Position numbers and translations under genes: made by a program
Shown here: one piece after another, positions 1-5,023 of the stretch
Layout: each line of letters opens with the position of its first letter
Numbering within the stretch: position 1 is the stretch's first letter
Origin: Pseudomonas sp.
GTDB lineage: Bacteria; Pseudomonadota; Gammaproteobacteria; Pseudomonadales; Pseudomonadaceae
DNA length: 5,023 bases
NCBI GenBank assembly: GCA_029240955.1
Contig: JARDZH010000224.1
Span: 1 to 5,023 of the forward strand
Reading direction: 5' to 3'
Notes under the pieces: model-generated
Databases searched by the model: none
What the model saw: the letters and a program-made list of their open reading frames with translations, nothing else
Told to the model about the DNA's origin: nothing

Positions 1-650
1 TGCGCCAGACGCGTTTTGAGCTCGGCCGCTTCCGGCAGCGCTGCAGCCTGGGCGAGGAAGGTCAATTGGGCGCGGGCACCGGCCAGCTCGGCCTTGTGCG
101 CGTCGCTTTTGACCGCGTCCAGAACGGTGCCGGCTTCGGTCAGTTCACCGCGTTCGGCGAGGCAGCGGGCGTACAGAATCAACGCGGTGGCGTTGGTGTT
201 GTCTTCGCTGAGCAGACCTTTGAGGACCGCTTCGGCATCGGCAAAACGGCTGTCAGCGAACAACTGCTGCGCCTGCTTGAGCGGATCCGCAGCCGGAGGC
301 GGCGGCATGACGACATGCTGGTCCAACAGTTTGCGAATTTCCGACTCCGGCTGCGCGCCGGCAAAGCCGTCGACCGGCTGGCCGTCCTTGAACAGCACCA
401 CGGTTGGAAGACTGCGAATGCCGAAACGGGCAACGATGTCCTGTTCGATGTCGCAGTTCACCTTCGCCAGCAGCAATTCTCCCTGATAGCTCTCGGTAAT
501 CTGCTGAAGCAGCGGCATCAGTACCTTGCACGGTGCGCACCATTCAGCCCAGAAATCCACCAGCACGGGCTGGTCGAACGATTTTTCGATGACGGCCTGA
601 TCGAAAGTCGCGGTGGTGGCATCGAAGATGTAAGCGGTGTCCTGGCTCAT
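1..650 (-). CDS. ybbN: Thioredoxin-fold co-chaperone, YbbN/CnoX type (C-terminus cut by window edge)
   Basis: The reading frame stays open to the window edge, giving 216 residues of a protein usually near 285–290, so roughly the last 70 are missing. An N-terminal thioredoxin domain (about residues 10–112) shows the active-site segment FWAEWCAPCK with C38 and C41, and the cis-proline loop SLPT (P82). Residues about 122–200 are alanine-rich helical pairs of TPR type (for example QLFADSRFADAEAVLKGLL), which separates this family from plain thioredoxin TrxA (about 108 aa). YbbN/CnoX proteins are cytoplasmic holdases that protect clients from aggregation or over-oxidation and hand them to GroEL or DnaK. 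E. coli YbbN has lost the CXXC motif (SQHC), whereas here both cysteines are kept with Ala in place of the usual Gly (CAPC), so redox activity is plausible. The start at 650 gives the expected N-terminus MSQDTAYIFD; only a weak GAGA lies upstream. Family assignment is firm; exact client role is inference. Confidence 0.92.
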   Translation of the reverse strand, partial: MSQDTAYIFDATTATFDQAVIEKSFDQPVLVDFWAEWCAPCKVLMPLLQQITESYQGELLLAKVNCDIEQDIVARFGIRSLPTVVLFKDGQPVDGFAGAQPESEIRKLLDQHVVMPPPPAADPLKQAQQLFADSRFADAEAVLKGLLSEDNTNATALILYARCLAERGELTEAGTVLDAVKSDAHKAELAGARAQLTFLAQAAALPEAAELKTRLA

Positions 651-680
651 TGCGTGTCTCGCAGAATCTGAATGTTGCCA

Positions 681-709
681 ACTATAAAGGCCGCAAGGCA
701 TTGCTGAAA
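681..709 (-). promoter_or_regulatory. Candidate sigma-70 promoter for the YbbN-type gene
   Basis: On the minus strand, TATAGT (681–686) matches the -10 consensus at five of six positions. It lies in the 94-bp gap between the methyltransferase stop and the thioredoxin start, and would place the transcript start about 24 bases before the ATG. The -35 partner is poor: TTTCAG at 704–709 with a 17-base spacer, or CTTTCA at 705–710 with 18. If real, it lets the thioredoxin gene be expressed apart from the lipoprotein–methyltransferase pair. I see no convincing terminator in the same gap. Confidence 0.4.
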
Positions 710-744
710 GCGCCCCTTTGCGTACTTGTCGGTGAGCGTCCGGC

Positions 745-1416
745 TCAATGCGACAACCATTGCAGACGAGCCGCGTGATAGAGGCTCACGTCACGAAATT
801 CGTAAGGTTCGGCCAGGTCCGGCAGGGTATGCGCGTGCAGCATCGTCAGCCGCTGATAGCCTGGATGCTGGAAGTCGCGAACCCGCGAGTCCGCAACCAG
901 TGCCTGCTTGCCTCGGCTCAGGAACTGATCGAGCAGCGGCAGGTTCGCCCGGTCGTACAGCACGTCTGCGACCAGAATCAGATCGTAGCGGTCAGCCTCA
1001 GCGAAGAAGTCGGACGAGTACCCCAGCTCCACACCGTTCAGCCGTGCATTGGCTTGGCAGGCAACAATCGCCAGCGGGTCGAGATCACAGGCAACCACTT
1101 CAAGCGCCCCAGCCTTGGCGGCGGCAATGCCTGCCACGCCCGATCCCGCGCCGAAATCCAGCACCCGTTTGCCTGCGACCCAATGCGGATGCTCAGCCAG
1201 AAATCGCGCCAGCGCCAGGCCGCTTGCCCAGCAGAAACTCCAGTAAGGCGGCTCTTCGAGGATACGCCGGGTTTCATCGGGGCTGAATGCGCGGTCCATG
1301 TTTTCGGCGTCGATCAGCCACAGCTTCAGGTCCGTGCCCGGCAGCGCGGTGGTCACTAGGCGGGCATCGCCAAGCAACTCACCGAGCGCCTGTTGAAGCT
1401 GTGGCACAGCGGTCAT
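745..1416 (-). CDS. Class I SAM-dependent methyltransferase, probable protein-lysine methyltransferase (METTL20/ETFB-KMT-like)
   Basis: A 223-residue Rossmann-fold methyltransferase. Motif I is VLDFGAGSGV (85–94), the SAM-binding glycine loop. The acidic residue after strand 2 is in ACDLDP (109–114), and the catalytic-loop signature is DVLYD (151–155). The DxxY/F form of that signature, plus the preceding PPYWSFCWASG segment (57–66) before motif I, fits the seven-beta-strand protein-lysine methyltransferase group that includes METTL20, which acts on electron-transfer flavoprotein beta. It also resembles PrmA, so automatic annotation may call it ribosomal protein L11 methyltransferase; it is shorter than PrmA (about 290 aa) and lacks PrmA's N-terminal domain. 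The substrate is inference. Its ATG overlaps the stop of the upstream lipoprotein gene (ATGA at 1413–1416) and has no clear ribosome binding site, suggesting translational coupling. No membrane segment or signal peptide is seen. Confidence 0.88.
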   Translation of the reverse strand: MTAVPQLQQALGELLGDARLVTTALPGTDLKLWLIDAENMDRAFSPDETRRILEEPPYWSFCWASGLALARFLAEHPHWVAGKRVLDFGAGSGVAGIAAAKAGALEVVACDLDPLAIVACQANARLNGVELGYSSDFFAEADRYDLILVADVLYDRANLPLLDQFLSRGKQALVADSRVRDFQHPGYQRLTMLHAHTLPDLAEPYEFRDVSLYHAARLQWLSH

Positions 1417-1862
1417 GGTGCTGTGACGAACTGCAGCGGGCCGAGTACCTGAGTCGTCGCTTGCTGAATACGCATCGAAGGCAGGTGCAGTATCAACTGA
1501 CCGGATTTGCTGGCGCGACCGCGTAGTTCGACCTGACCATTGACCGGAAACGCTTCGGGATTGAAGCGCAGCTGAAAAGGCAGCGATTGACCGTTGCCTT
1601 GCAAGGTCGTGCTGGTGAGCAGCTTTTGCGGACGGCCGCGCTCATCGACCACAAGCATCGCCATTTCCACTTCGGCACCGACCGGCACGCCGAGCAACTG
1701 GCCGCTGATTTCACGCTGATAGGGTTGAAGCGGGCCGGGTCCGGCTGGAACCTTGAGGACCGGCGCTACCGGCTTGGGTGCGACGGGTTCAGGTGCATCG
1801 TTGCTGCTGCAGGCGGCCAGCAGGCCGACCAGACCCAGCAAAACAAGGGGGCGTAGCGTCAT
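1413..1862 (-). CDS. YbaY/YscW-family outer-membrane lipoprotein (predicted)
   Basis: A 149-residue predicted lipoprotein. The signal peptide runs MTLRPLVLLGLVGLLAAC with lipobox L-A-A-C, so C18 would be lipidated after cleavage by signal peptidase II; Ser at +2 favours Lol-dependent sorting to the outer membrane. A Pro/Ala/Val linker (about 22–42) leads to a beta-rich domain (about 50–149) that begins QREISGQLLGVPVGAEVEMA and includes FQLRFNPEAF. This resembles the YbaY/YscW lipoprotein fold, found in YbaY of E. coli and in pilotin-like chaperones of type III secretion. No secretion genes are nearby, so a general envelope role is more likely; the molecular function is unknown. The frame is open upstream to a GTG at 1946, but the start at 1862 is chosen because it puts the signal peptide at the N-terminus and has GGAG five bases upstream. 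It is first in an apparent operon with the methyltransferase. Confidence 0.85.
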   Translation of the reverse strand: MTLRPLVLLGLVGLLAACSSNDAPEPVAPKPVAPVLKVPAGPGPLQPYQREISGQLLGVPVGAEVEMAMLVVDERGRPQKLLTSTTLQGNGQSLPFQLRFNPEAFPVNGQVELRGRASKSGQLILHLPSMRIQQATTQVLGPLQFVTAP

Positions 1863-1867
1863 GAGAG

Positions 1868-1871
1868 CTCC
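1868..1871 (-). promoter_or_regulatory. Ribosome binding site deciding the lipoprotein start
   Basis: Minus-strand GGAG sits five bases (CTCTC) before the ATG at 1862. It supports this start over the GTG at 1946, which would put 28 charged residues ahead of the signal peptide. Confidence 0.7.
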
Positions 1872-1956
1872 ACAGGACAAAAATCGAAAGGCTGAGTGAC
1901 GCTGAAAGAGGCGGTATAGCCGAGCTCGAGCAACTTCATATCGCACCGCAGGGCGT

Positions 1957-1985
1957 TATATACCGTAAAGCCCAAGTCTTGTCTT
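1957..1985 (-). promoter_or_regulatory. Candidate promoter for the lipoprotein–methyltransferase pair
   Basis: On the minus strand, AAGACA (1980–1985, four of six to TTGACA) is followed after 17 bases by TATATA (1957–1962). An overlapping TATAAC at 1955–1960 matches the -10 consensus at five of six, but with a 19-base spacer. The transcript would carry a leader of about 88 bases. The assignment rests on consensus matching only. Confidence 0.3.
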
Positions 1986-2006
1986 GCGGGCGGGATGCGC
2001 TACCAT
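1979..2006 (+). promoter_or_regulatory. Candidate promoter for nrdR and the rib genes
   Basis: TTGTCT (1979–1984, four of six to TTGACA) and TACCAT (2001–2006, four of six to TATAAT) are 16 bases apart. Transcription would begin near 2012–2013, giving a leader of about 25 bases before the nrdR ATG. The -35 shares bases with the candidate minus-strand promoter. TATATA at 1957–1962 is an alternative -10 for this strand but lacks a good -35. I found no obvious NrdR-box pair here. Confidence 0.35.
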
Positions 2007-2037
2007 GACGCTCCTCATTTGTTTGTTGCCTGCCACC

Positions 2038-2502
2038 ATGCACTGTCCCTTCTGCGGTGCCAATGACACCAAAGTCATCGACTCCCGCCTTGTCGCCGAA
2101 GGCGAACAGGTACGTCGCCGTCGCGAATGCCTGGCCTGCGTCGAGCGTTTCACCACGTTCGAGACCGCCGAGCTGGTCATGCCCCGCCTGATCAAGCAGG
2201 ACGGCAGCCGTCAGCCGTTCGACGAAGAAAAACTGCGCGCCGGCATGCAGCGGGCGCTGGAAAAACGCCCCGTCAGTGTCGAACGCCTGGAAGCTGCGCT
2301 GGTGCACATCAAGCACAAACTGCGCGCCACCGGCGAGCGCGAGGTCAAATCTCTGGTAGTGGGCGAGCTGGTGATGGGCGAGCTGCAGAAGCTCGACGAA
2401 GTCGCCTATATCCGTTTCGCATCCGTCTATCGCCGCTTTCAGGACCTCAACGAATTCCGCGAAGAAATCGAGCGGCTGGCTCGCGAGCCGGGCAAGGAAT
2501 GA
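2038..2502 (+). CDS. nrdR: Transcriptional repressor NrdR
   Basis: A 154-residue protein, the usual length for the family, recognisable end to end. The N-terminal zinc ribbon begins [10 protein letters not shown] and has ligands C3, C6, C31 and C34, with the basic stretch VRRRRE between the two pairs. An ATP-cone domain follows (about 49–139), ending in the conserved block [17 protein letters not shown]. NrdR binds ATP and dATP through the cone and represses ribonucleotide reductase operons (nrdAB, nrdJ, nrdDG in pseudomonads) through paired NrdR boxes when dATP is high. The start is fixed by the invariant MHCPFC N-terminus, although there is no Shine-Dalgarno sequence ahead of it. In-frame starts upstream (ATG at 2005, TTG at 1984) would add residues absent from known NrdR proteins. 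The stop overlaps the ribD start (ATGA, 2499–2502), so the two are probably co-translated. Linkage of nrdR to riboflavin genes is common in gammaproteobacteria. Confidence 0.98.
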   Translation: MHCPFCGANDTKVIDSRLVAEGEQVRRRRECLACVERFTTFETAELVMPRLIKQDGSRQPFDEEKLRAGMQRALEKRPVSVERLEAALVHIKHKLRATGEREVKSLVVGELVMGELQKLDEVAYIRFASVYRRFQDLNEFREEIERLAREPGKE

Positions 2503-3644
2503 GCAGTTCTCTGACCGAGCAAAGCGCGCTCGACGTCCACTACATGGCGCGAGCCCTGGAGCTGGCGCGTAAAGGCATCTATTCCGCTCACCCCAATCCG
2601 CGGGTCGGCTGCGTGATCGTTCGCGACGGCCAGATCGTCGGCGAAGGCTGGCACGCGCGAGCTGGCGAGCCGCATGCCGAAGTTCACGCGTTGCGGCAGG
2701 CGGGTGACAAGGCGCGTGGTGCCACCGCTTACGTCACGCTCGAACCTTGCAGCCATCATGGACGCACCCCGCCGTGTGCCGATGCGCTGATCGCCGCCGG
2801 CCTTGGCCGAGTGGTGGCTGCCATGCAGGACCCAAACCCTGAAGTCGCCGGACGCGGTCTGCTGCGCCTGATGAACGCCGGAATCGTGACCCAGAGCGGC
2901 GTGCTGGAGGCTGAAGCGCGAGCGCTGAATAAAGGCTTTCTCAAACGCATGGAGAAGGGCCTGCCGTACGTGCGGGTCAAGCTGGCGATGAGTCTTGACG
3001 GCCGTACCGCCATGGCCAGCGGCGAAAGCCAGTGGATCACCGGCCCCGAAGCGCGCTCTGCCGTGCAGCGATTGCGCGCGCAATCAAGTGTCGTGCTGAC
3101 CGGCGCCGATACCGTACTGGCCGACAACGCTCGGCTGACCGTCCGCCCTGACGAGCTTGGCCTGAATGCCGAGCTGACCGCCTTGGCATCGCTGCGTCCG
3201 CCCCTGCGAGTGCTGATCGACGGCCGCTTGCGGGTGCCGCTGGATGCGCCGTTCTTCCAGGCCGGCCATGCGCTGGTCGCCACACAAGCCGCCGCGTCCG
3301 CTCGCAGCCATTACGAAGAAGAAGGCCACGAAATCCTCGCGCTGGCCGCCAGCTCAGGGCATGTGGACCTTCACAAACTGTTGATCGAGCTTGCCGCGCG
3401 CGGCGTCAACGATGTGCTGGTCGAAGCCGGCCCGCGTCTGGCCGGGGCGTTCACGCGCCTCGGGCTGGTGGACGAGTTTCAGATTTTCATCGCGGGCAAG
3501 TTCCTCGGTTCCTCGGCCCGGCCGCTGCTCGACCTGCCGCTGGCGCAGATGAGTGAAGCGCTGGAGCTGAACATCGTAGAAATGCGTGCCGTGGGCAATG
3601 ACTGGCGAGTCATCGCTCTGCCTGTCGGCGTGCCCGGCGTATAA
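2499..3644 (+). CDS. ribD: Bifunctional riboflavin biosynthesis protein RibD (pyrimidine deaminase / reductase)
   Basis: A 381-residue, full-length two-domain enzyme. The N-terminal deaminase domain (about 12–150) has the zinc motif HAEVHAL (H59, catalytic E61) and [11 protein letters not shown] (zinc ligands C84 and C93), and hydrolytically deaminates diaminohydroxyphosphoribosylaminopyrimidine. The C-terminal reductase domain (about 155–375) has the conserved segments [11 protein letters not shown] (161–171), SQWITG (177–182), GADTVLADN (202–210), [10 protein letters not shown] (238–247) and [12 protein letters not shown] (307–318); it uses NADPH to reduce the ribosyl side chain to ribityl. 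Together these are steps two and three of the riboflavin pathway after GTP cyclohydrolase II. The start at 2499 gives the expected short N-terminus before [13 protein letters not shown] and overlaps the nrdR stop by four bases. AAGGA lies directly against the ATG, a poor spacing that fits translational coupling. The frame is open further upstream inside nrdR, but that is a shadow. All key residues are present. Confidence 0.98.
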   Translation: MSSSLTEQSALDVHYMARALELARKGIYSAHPNPRVGCVIVRDGQIVGEGWHARAGEPHAEVHALRQAGDKARGATAYVTLEPCSHHGRTPPCADALIAAGLGRVVAAMQDPNPEVAGRGLLRLMNAGIVTQSGVLEAEARALNKGFLKRMEKGLPYVRVKLAMSLDGRTAMASGESQWITGPEARSAVQRLRAQSSVVLTGADTVLADNARLTVRPDELGLNAELTALASLRPPLRVLIDGRLRVPLDAPFFQAGHALVATQAAASARSHYEEEGHEILALAASSGHVDLHKLLIELAARGVNDVLVEAGPRLAGAFTRLGLVDEFQIFIAGKFLGSSARPLLDLPLAQMSEALELNIVEMRAVGNDWRVIALPVGVPGV

Positions 3645-3645
3645 T
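3640..3645 (+). promoter_or_regulatory. Exact TATAAT (-10) over the ribD stop codon; possible internal promoter for ribE
   Basis: TATAAT spans the last bases of ribD including its TAA stop. Transcription from it would start near 3651–3652, at the foot of the hairpin described separately, and would serve ribE and ribBA. No good -35 is present: CTGCCT at 3618–3623 (16-base spacer) matches at only three of six positions. The hexamer could be chance, since it arises from a Val codon plus the stop. Confidence 0.3.
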
Positions 3646-3649
3646 TCCC

Positions 3650-3671
3650 GGTTTTCGCCTGCGCGAAAGCC
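3650..3671 (+). promoter_or_regulatory. Stem-loop in the ribD–ribE gap
   Basis: GGTTTTCGC (3650–3658) pairs with GCGAAAGCC (3663–3671) over nine base pairs including one G·U, closing a CTGC loop. It lies ten bases before the ribE ribosome binding site. The following bases (TTGTTCTCC) are not a clean U-tract, so it is at best a leaky terminator. It may instead be an mRNA-stabilising or processing element that sets ribE levels relative to ribD. The structure is directly visible; its role is inference. Confidence 0.5.
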
Positions 3672-3681
3672 TTGTTCTCCT

Positions 3682-3687
3682 GGAGGA
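3682..3687 (+). promoter_or_regulatory. ribE: Strong ribosome binding site of ribE
   Basis: GGAGGA is followed by CCC and then the ATG at 3691. It is the best Shine-Dalgarno sequence in the window and fixes the ribE start, ruling out the in-frame upstream ATG at 3586. Confidence 0.8.
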
Positions 3688-3690
3688 CCC

Positions 3691-4353
3691 ATGTTTACCG
3701 GCATTATCGAATCCATCGGCAGCATCCGAGCTCTGACTCCCAAAGGCGGCGATGTCCGCGTTCACGTAGCCACCGGCAAACTCGACTTGAGCGACGTCAA
3801 ACTGGGCGACAGCATCGCGGTCAACGGCGTGTGCCTGACAGCGGTGGAACTGCCTGGCGATGGCTTCTGGGCCGACGTCAGCCGTGAGACGCTGGATGTG
3901 ACCGCATTCGTCGATCTCAAGGTAGGCAGCCGGGTCAACCTGGAAAAGGCGCTGACGCCCACCACTCGCCTGGGCGGGCATCTGGTCAGCGGTCATGTCG
4001 ACGGTGTAGGCGAAGTCCTGTCCCGTGAGGAAAACGCTCGCGCCATCCAGTTCCGCGTCCGCGCGCCGCGTGAGCTGGCCAAGTACATTTCCCACAAGGG
4101 TTCGATCACGGTCGACGGCACCAGCCTGACCGTGAACGCGGTAGACGGTGCCGAGTTCGAGTTGACCATCGTGCCCCACACTCTGGCCGAAACCATCATG
4201 GCCGACTACTTGCCAGGCCGGAAGGTCAACCTTGAAGTGGACCTGCTGGCGCGCTATCTGGAGCGTCTGCTGATGGGTGACAAGGCCGCAGAGTCGAGCA
4301 AGGGCGGGATCACCGAAAGCTTTCTGGCCGAGAACGGCTACCTCAAATCCTGA
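3691..4353 (+). CDS. ribE: Riboflavin synthase, alpha subunit
   Basis: A 220-residue enzyme of the usual length. It dismutates two molecules of 6,7-dimethyl-8-ribityllumazine to riboflavin plus the pyrimidine that is recycled by lumazine synthase. The two tandem lumazine-binding barrels are visible as an internal repeat. The first (about 1–97) begins with the diagnostic MFTGIIE and holds VNGVCLTAV (45–53, with C48) and SRETLDVT (64–71). The second (about 98–195) holds [10 protein letters not shown] (100–109, with H102) and VDGTSLTV (141–148), the counterpart of VNGVCLT. A C-terminal helix ([11 protein letters not shown], 184–194) is where the family trimerises. It is named ribE by most databases, ribC in E. 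coli and in some Pseudomonas annotations. It starts 46 bases after ribD behind a strong ribosome binding site, and ribBA follows 17 bases after its stop. Nothing is missing. Confidence 0.98.
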   Translation: MFTGIIESIGSIRALTPKGGDVRVHVATGKLDLSDVKLGDSIAVNGVCLTAVELPGDGFWADVSRETLDVTAFVDLKVGSRVNLEKALTPTTRLGGHLVSGHVDGVGEVLSREENARAIQFRVRAPRELAKYISHKGSITVDGTSLTVNAVDGAEFELTIVPHTLAETIMADYLPGRKVNLEVDLLARYLERLLMGDKAAESSKGGITESFLAENGYLKS

Positions 4354-4356
4354 ATT

Positions 4357-4364
4357 GAAGGGGG
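4357..4364 (+). promoter_or_regulatory. Ribosome binding site supporting the GTG start of ribBA
   Basis: GAAGGGGG ends six bases before the GTG at 4371. An in-frame TGA at 4356–4358 closes the frame upstream, so this GTG is the only start that keeps the conserved N-terminus. Confidence 0.6.
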
Positions 4365-4370
4365 TGCCGA

Positions 4371-5023
4371 GTGGCGCTCAACACTGTCGAAGAACTGGTT
4401 GAAGACATCCGCCAGGGCAAGATGGTCATCCTGATGGATGACGAAGATCGCGAGAACGAGGGCGACCTGATCATGGCCGCCGAGTGTGTGAAAGCCGAGC
4501 ACATCAACTTCATGGCGCGCTTTGCCCGCGGCCTGATCTGCATGCCGATGACCCGTGAGCGCTGCGAAACCCTGAAGCTGCCGCTGATGGCGCCGCGCAA
4601 CGGCTCGGGTTTTGGCACCAAGTTCACGGTTTCGATTGAAGCTGCTGAAGGCGTCACCACCGGGATCTCCGCCGCAGACCGCGCGCGCACGGTACAAGCC
4701 GCCGCTGCCAAGGACGCCAAGGCCGACGACATCGTCAGCCCGGGCCACATCTTCCCCCTGATGGCCCAGGCCGGTGGCACACTGGCGCGCGCGGGACACA
4801 CCGAAGCCGCTTGCGACCTGGCGCGCATGGCAGGCTTCGAACCCAGCGGCGTGATCTGTGAGGTGATGAACGACGACGGCACCATGTCCCGTCGCGCCGA
4901 GCTCGAAGCCTTTGCGCTCGAACATGACATCAAGATCGGCACGATCGCTGACCTGATCCACTATCGGATGATCCACGAACGTACCGTTCAGCGGATTGCC
5001 GAGCAGCCTCTGGACAGTGAACT
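4371..5023 (+). CDS. ribBA: 3,4-dihydroxy-2-butanone-4-phosphate synthase, N-terminal part of RibBA/RibBX (cut by window edge)
   Basis: The frame runs from a GTG start to the window edge, giving 217 residues of a protein near 365 residues in Pseudomonas. What is visible is essentially the whole DHBP synthase domain, which converts ribulose 5-phosphate to the four-carbon unit and formate. The acidic metal-binding loop [10 protein letters not shown] is at 23–32. PGHIFPL (124–130, with H126), RAGHTEA (140–146, with H143 and E145) and GVICE (160–164, with E164) complete the active site. The last residues (about 205–217) begin the linker to the GTP cyclohydrolase II-like domain, which lies outside. 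In many Proteobacteria that second domain is degenerate (RibBX) and a separate ribA supplies the cyclohydrolase; this cannot be decided here. The gene follows ribE by 17 bases and is clearly in the same operon. It could in principle be a stand-alone ribB (about 217 aa), but no stop is seen and the context favours the fusion. Confidence 0.93.
   Translation, partial: MALNTVEELVEDIRQGKMVILMDDEDRENEGDLIMAAECVKAEHINFMARFARGLICMPMTRERCETLKLPLMAPRNGSGFGTKFTVSIEAAEGVTTGISAADRARTVQAAAAKDAKADDIVSPGHIFPLMAQAGGTLARAGHTEAACDLARMAGFEPSGVICEVMNDDGTMSRRAELEAFALEHDIKIGTIADLIHYRMIHERTVQRIAEQPLDSE

Noticed and set aside
66..671. Long plus-strand open frame of 201 codons
   Set aside because: It lies antisense to the well-conserved YbbN-type gene, has no recognisable domain, and is explained by GC-rich codon use leaving the opposite strand open.
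697..725. Terminator between the methyltransferase and the thioredoxin gene
   Set aside because: Only four-base stems (AAAG/CTTT and GCAA/TTGC) are found, without a T-tract on the minus strand.
1921..1930. Palindrome CGAGCTCG next to CTCGAG as an operator
   Set aside because: It is short and common in GC-rich DNA and has no partner site nearby.
1863..1946. Extension of the lipoprotein gene to the GTG at 1946
   Set aside because: It would bury the signal peptide behind 28 charged residues and ignores the good ribosome binding site at 1868–1871.
1936..2316. Minus-strand open frame of 126 codons over the nrdR start
   Set aside because: It is antisense to the nrdR zinc ribbon and crosses the divergent promoter region; no domain or ribosome binding site is seen.
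2127..2498. Upstream extension of the ribD frame inside nrdR
   Set aside because: The extra 124 residues are low-complexity Arg/Ala/Gly-rich shadow of nrdR; RibD homology begins just after 2499, where the ATGA overlap gives a natural start.
3650..3680. Rho-independent terminator after ribD
   Set aside because: The stem is good, but the following bases include C and G residues rather than a run of T, and ribE–ribBA plainly continue the operon.
3586..3690. Upstream start for riboflavin synthase at 3586
   Set aside because: The family invariably begins MFTGIIE, and a strong GGAGGA precedes the ATG at 3691.
3610..4179. Minus-strand open frame of 189 codons opposite ribE
   Set aside because: It is antisense to riboflavin synthase and has no family features.
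4338..4976. Minus-strand open frames of 212 and 199 codons opposite ribBA
   Set aside because: Both are shadows of the conserved DHBP synthase frame with no recognisable motifs.

Overview
The window is a stretch of core chromosome from a gammaproteobacterium, most likely a Pseudomonas. The G+C content is high, codon use is GC3-rich and even across all genes, and the order nrdR–ribD–riboflavin synthase–ribBA with a YbbN-type thioredoxin nearby is typical of that genus. The species cannot be fixed from the sequence. I see no mobile element, CRISPR array, tRNA, rRNA or sign of horizontal transfer.

Left third (1–1862, minus strand). Reading in the direction of transcription there are three genes. 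First is a small lipoprotein of the YbaY/YscW type (1862–1413). A class I SAM-dependent methyltransferase (1416–745) overlaps it by an ATGA junction. After a 94-bp gap comes a thioredoxin-fold co-chaperone of the YbbN/CnoX type (650 to beyond position 1). The gap carries a plausible promoter -10 element, so the thioredoxin gene may be its own transcription unit.

Centre (1863–2037). A 175-bp divergent intergenic region holds weak candidate promoters facing both ways, with -35 elements that would share the same bases. nrdR has no visible Shine-Dalgarno sequence.

Right part (2038–5023, plus strand). nrdR (transcriptional repressor of ribonucleotide reductase genes) overlaps ribD by ATGA. Then come riboflavin synthase (ribE, called ribC in some pseudomonads) and the start of ribBA, which is cut by the window edge after its DHBP-synthase domain. 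RibD carries out the deamination and reduction of the GTP-derived pyrimidine, RibBA makes the four-carbon unit, and riboflavin synthase carries out the final dismutation. Lumazine synthase (ribH) and nusB usually follow, but would lie outside the window. There is no room in the leaders for an FMN riboswitch. The 46-bp ribD–ribE gap holds an exact TATAAT and a 9-bp hairpin, the most interesting local signal found.

Overall this is an ordinary housekeeping region. No previously undescribed system is evident, and the findings are modest regulatory or family-assignment points.
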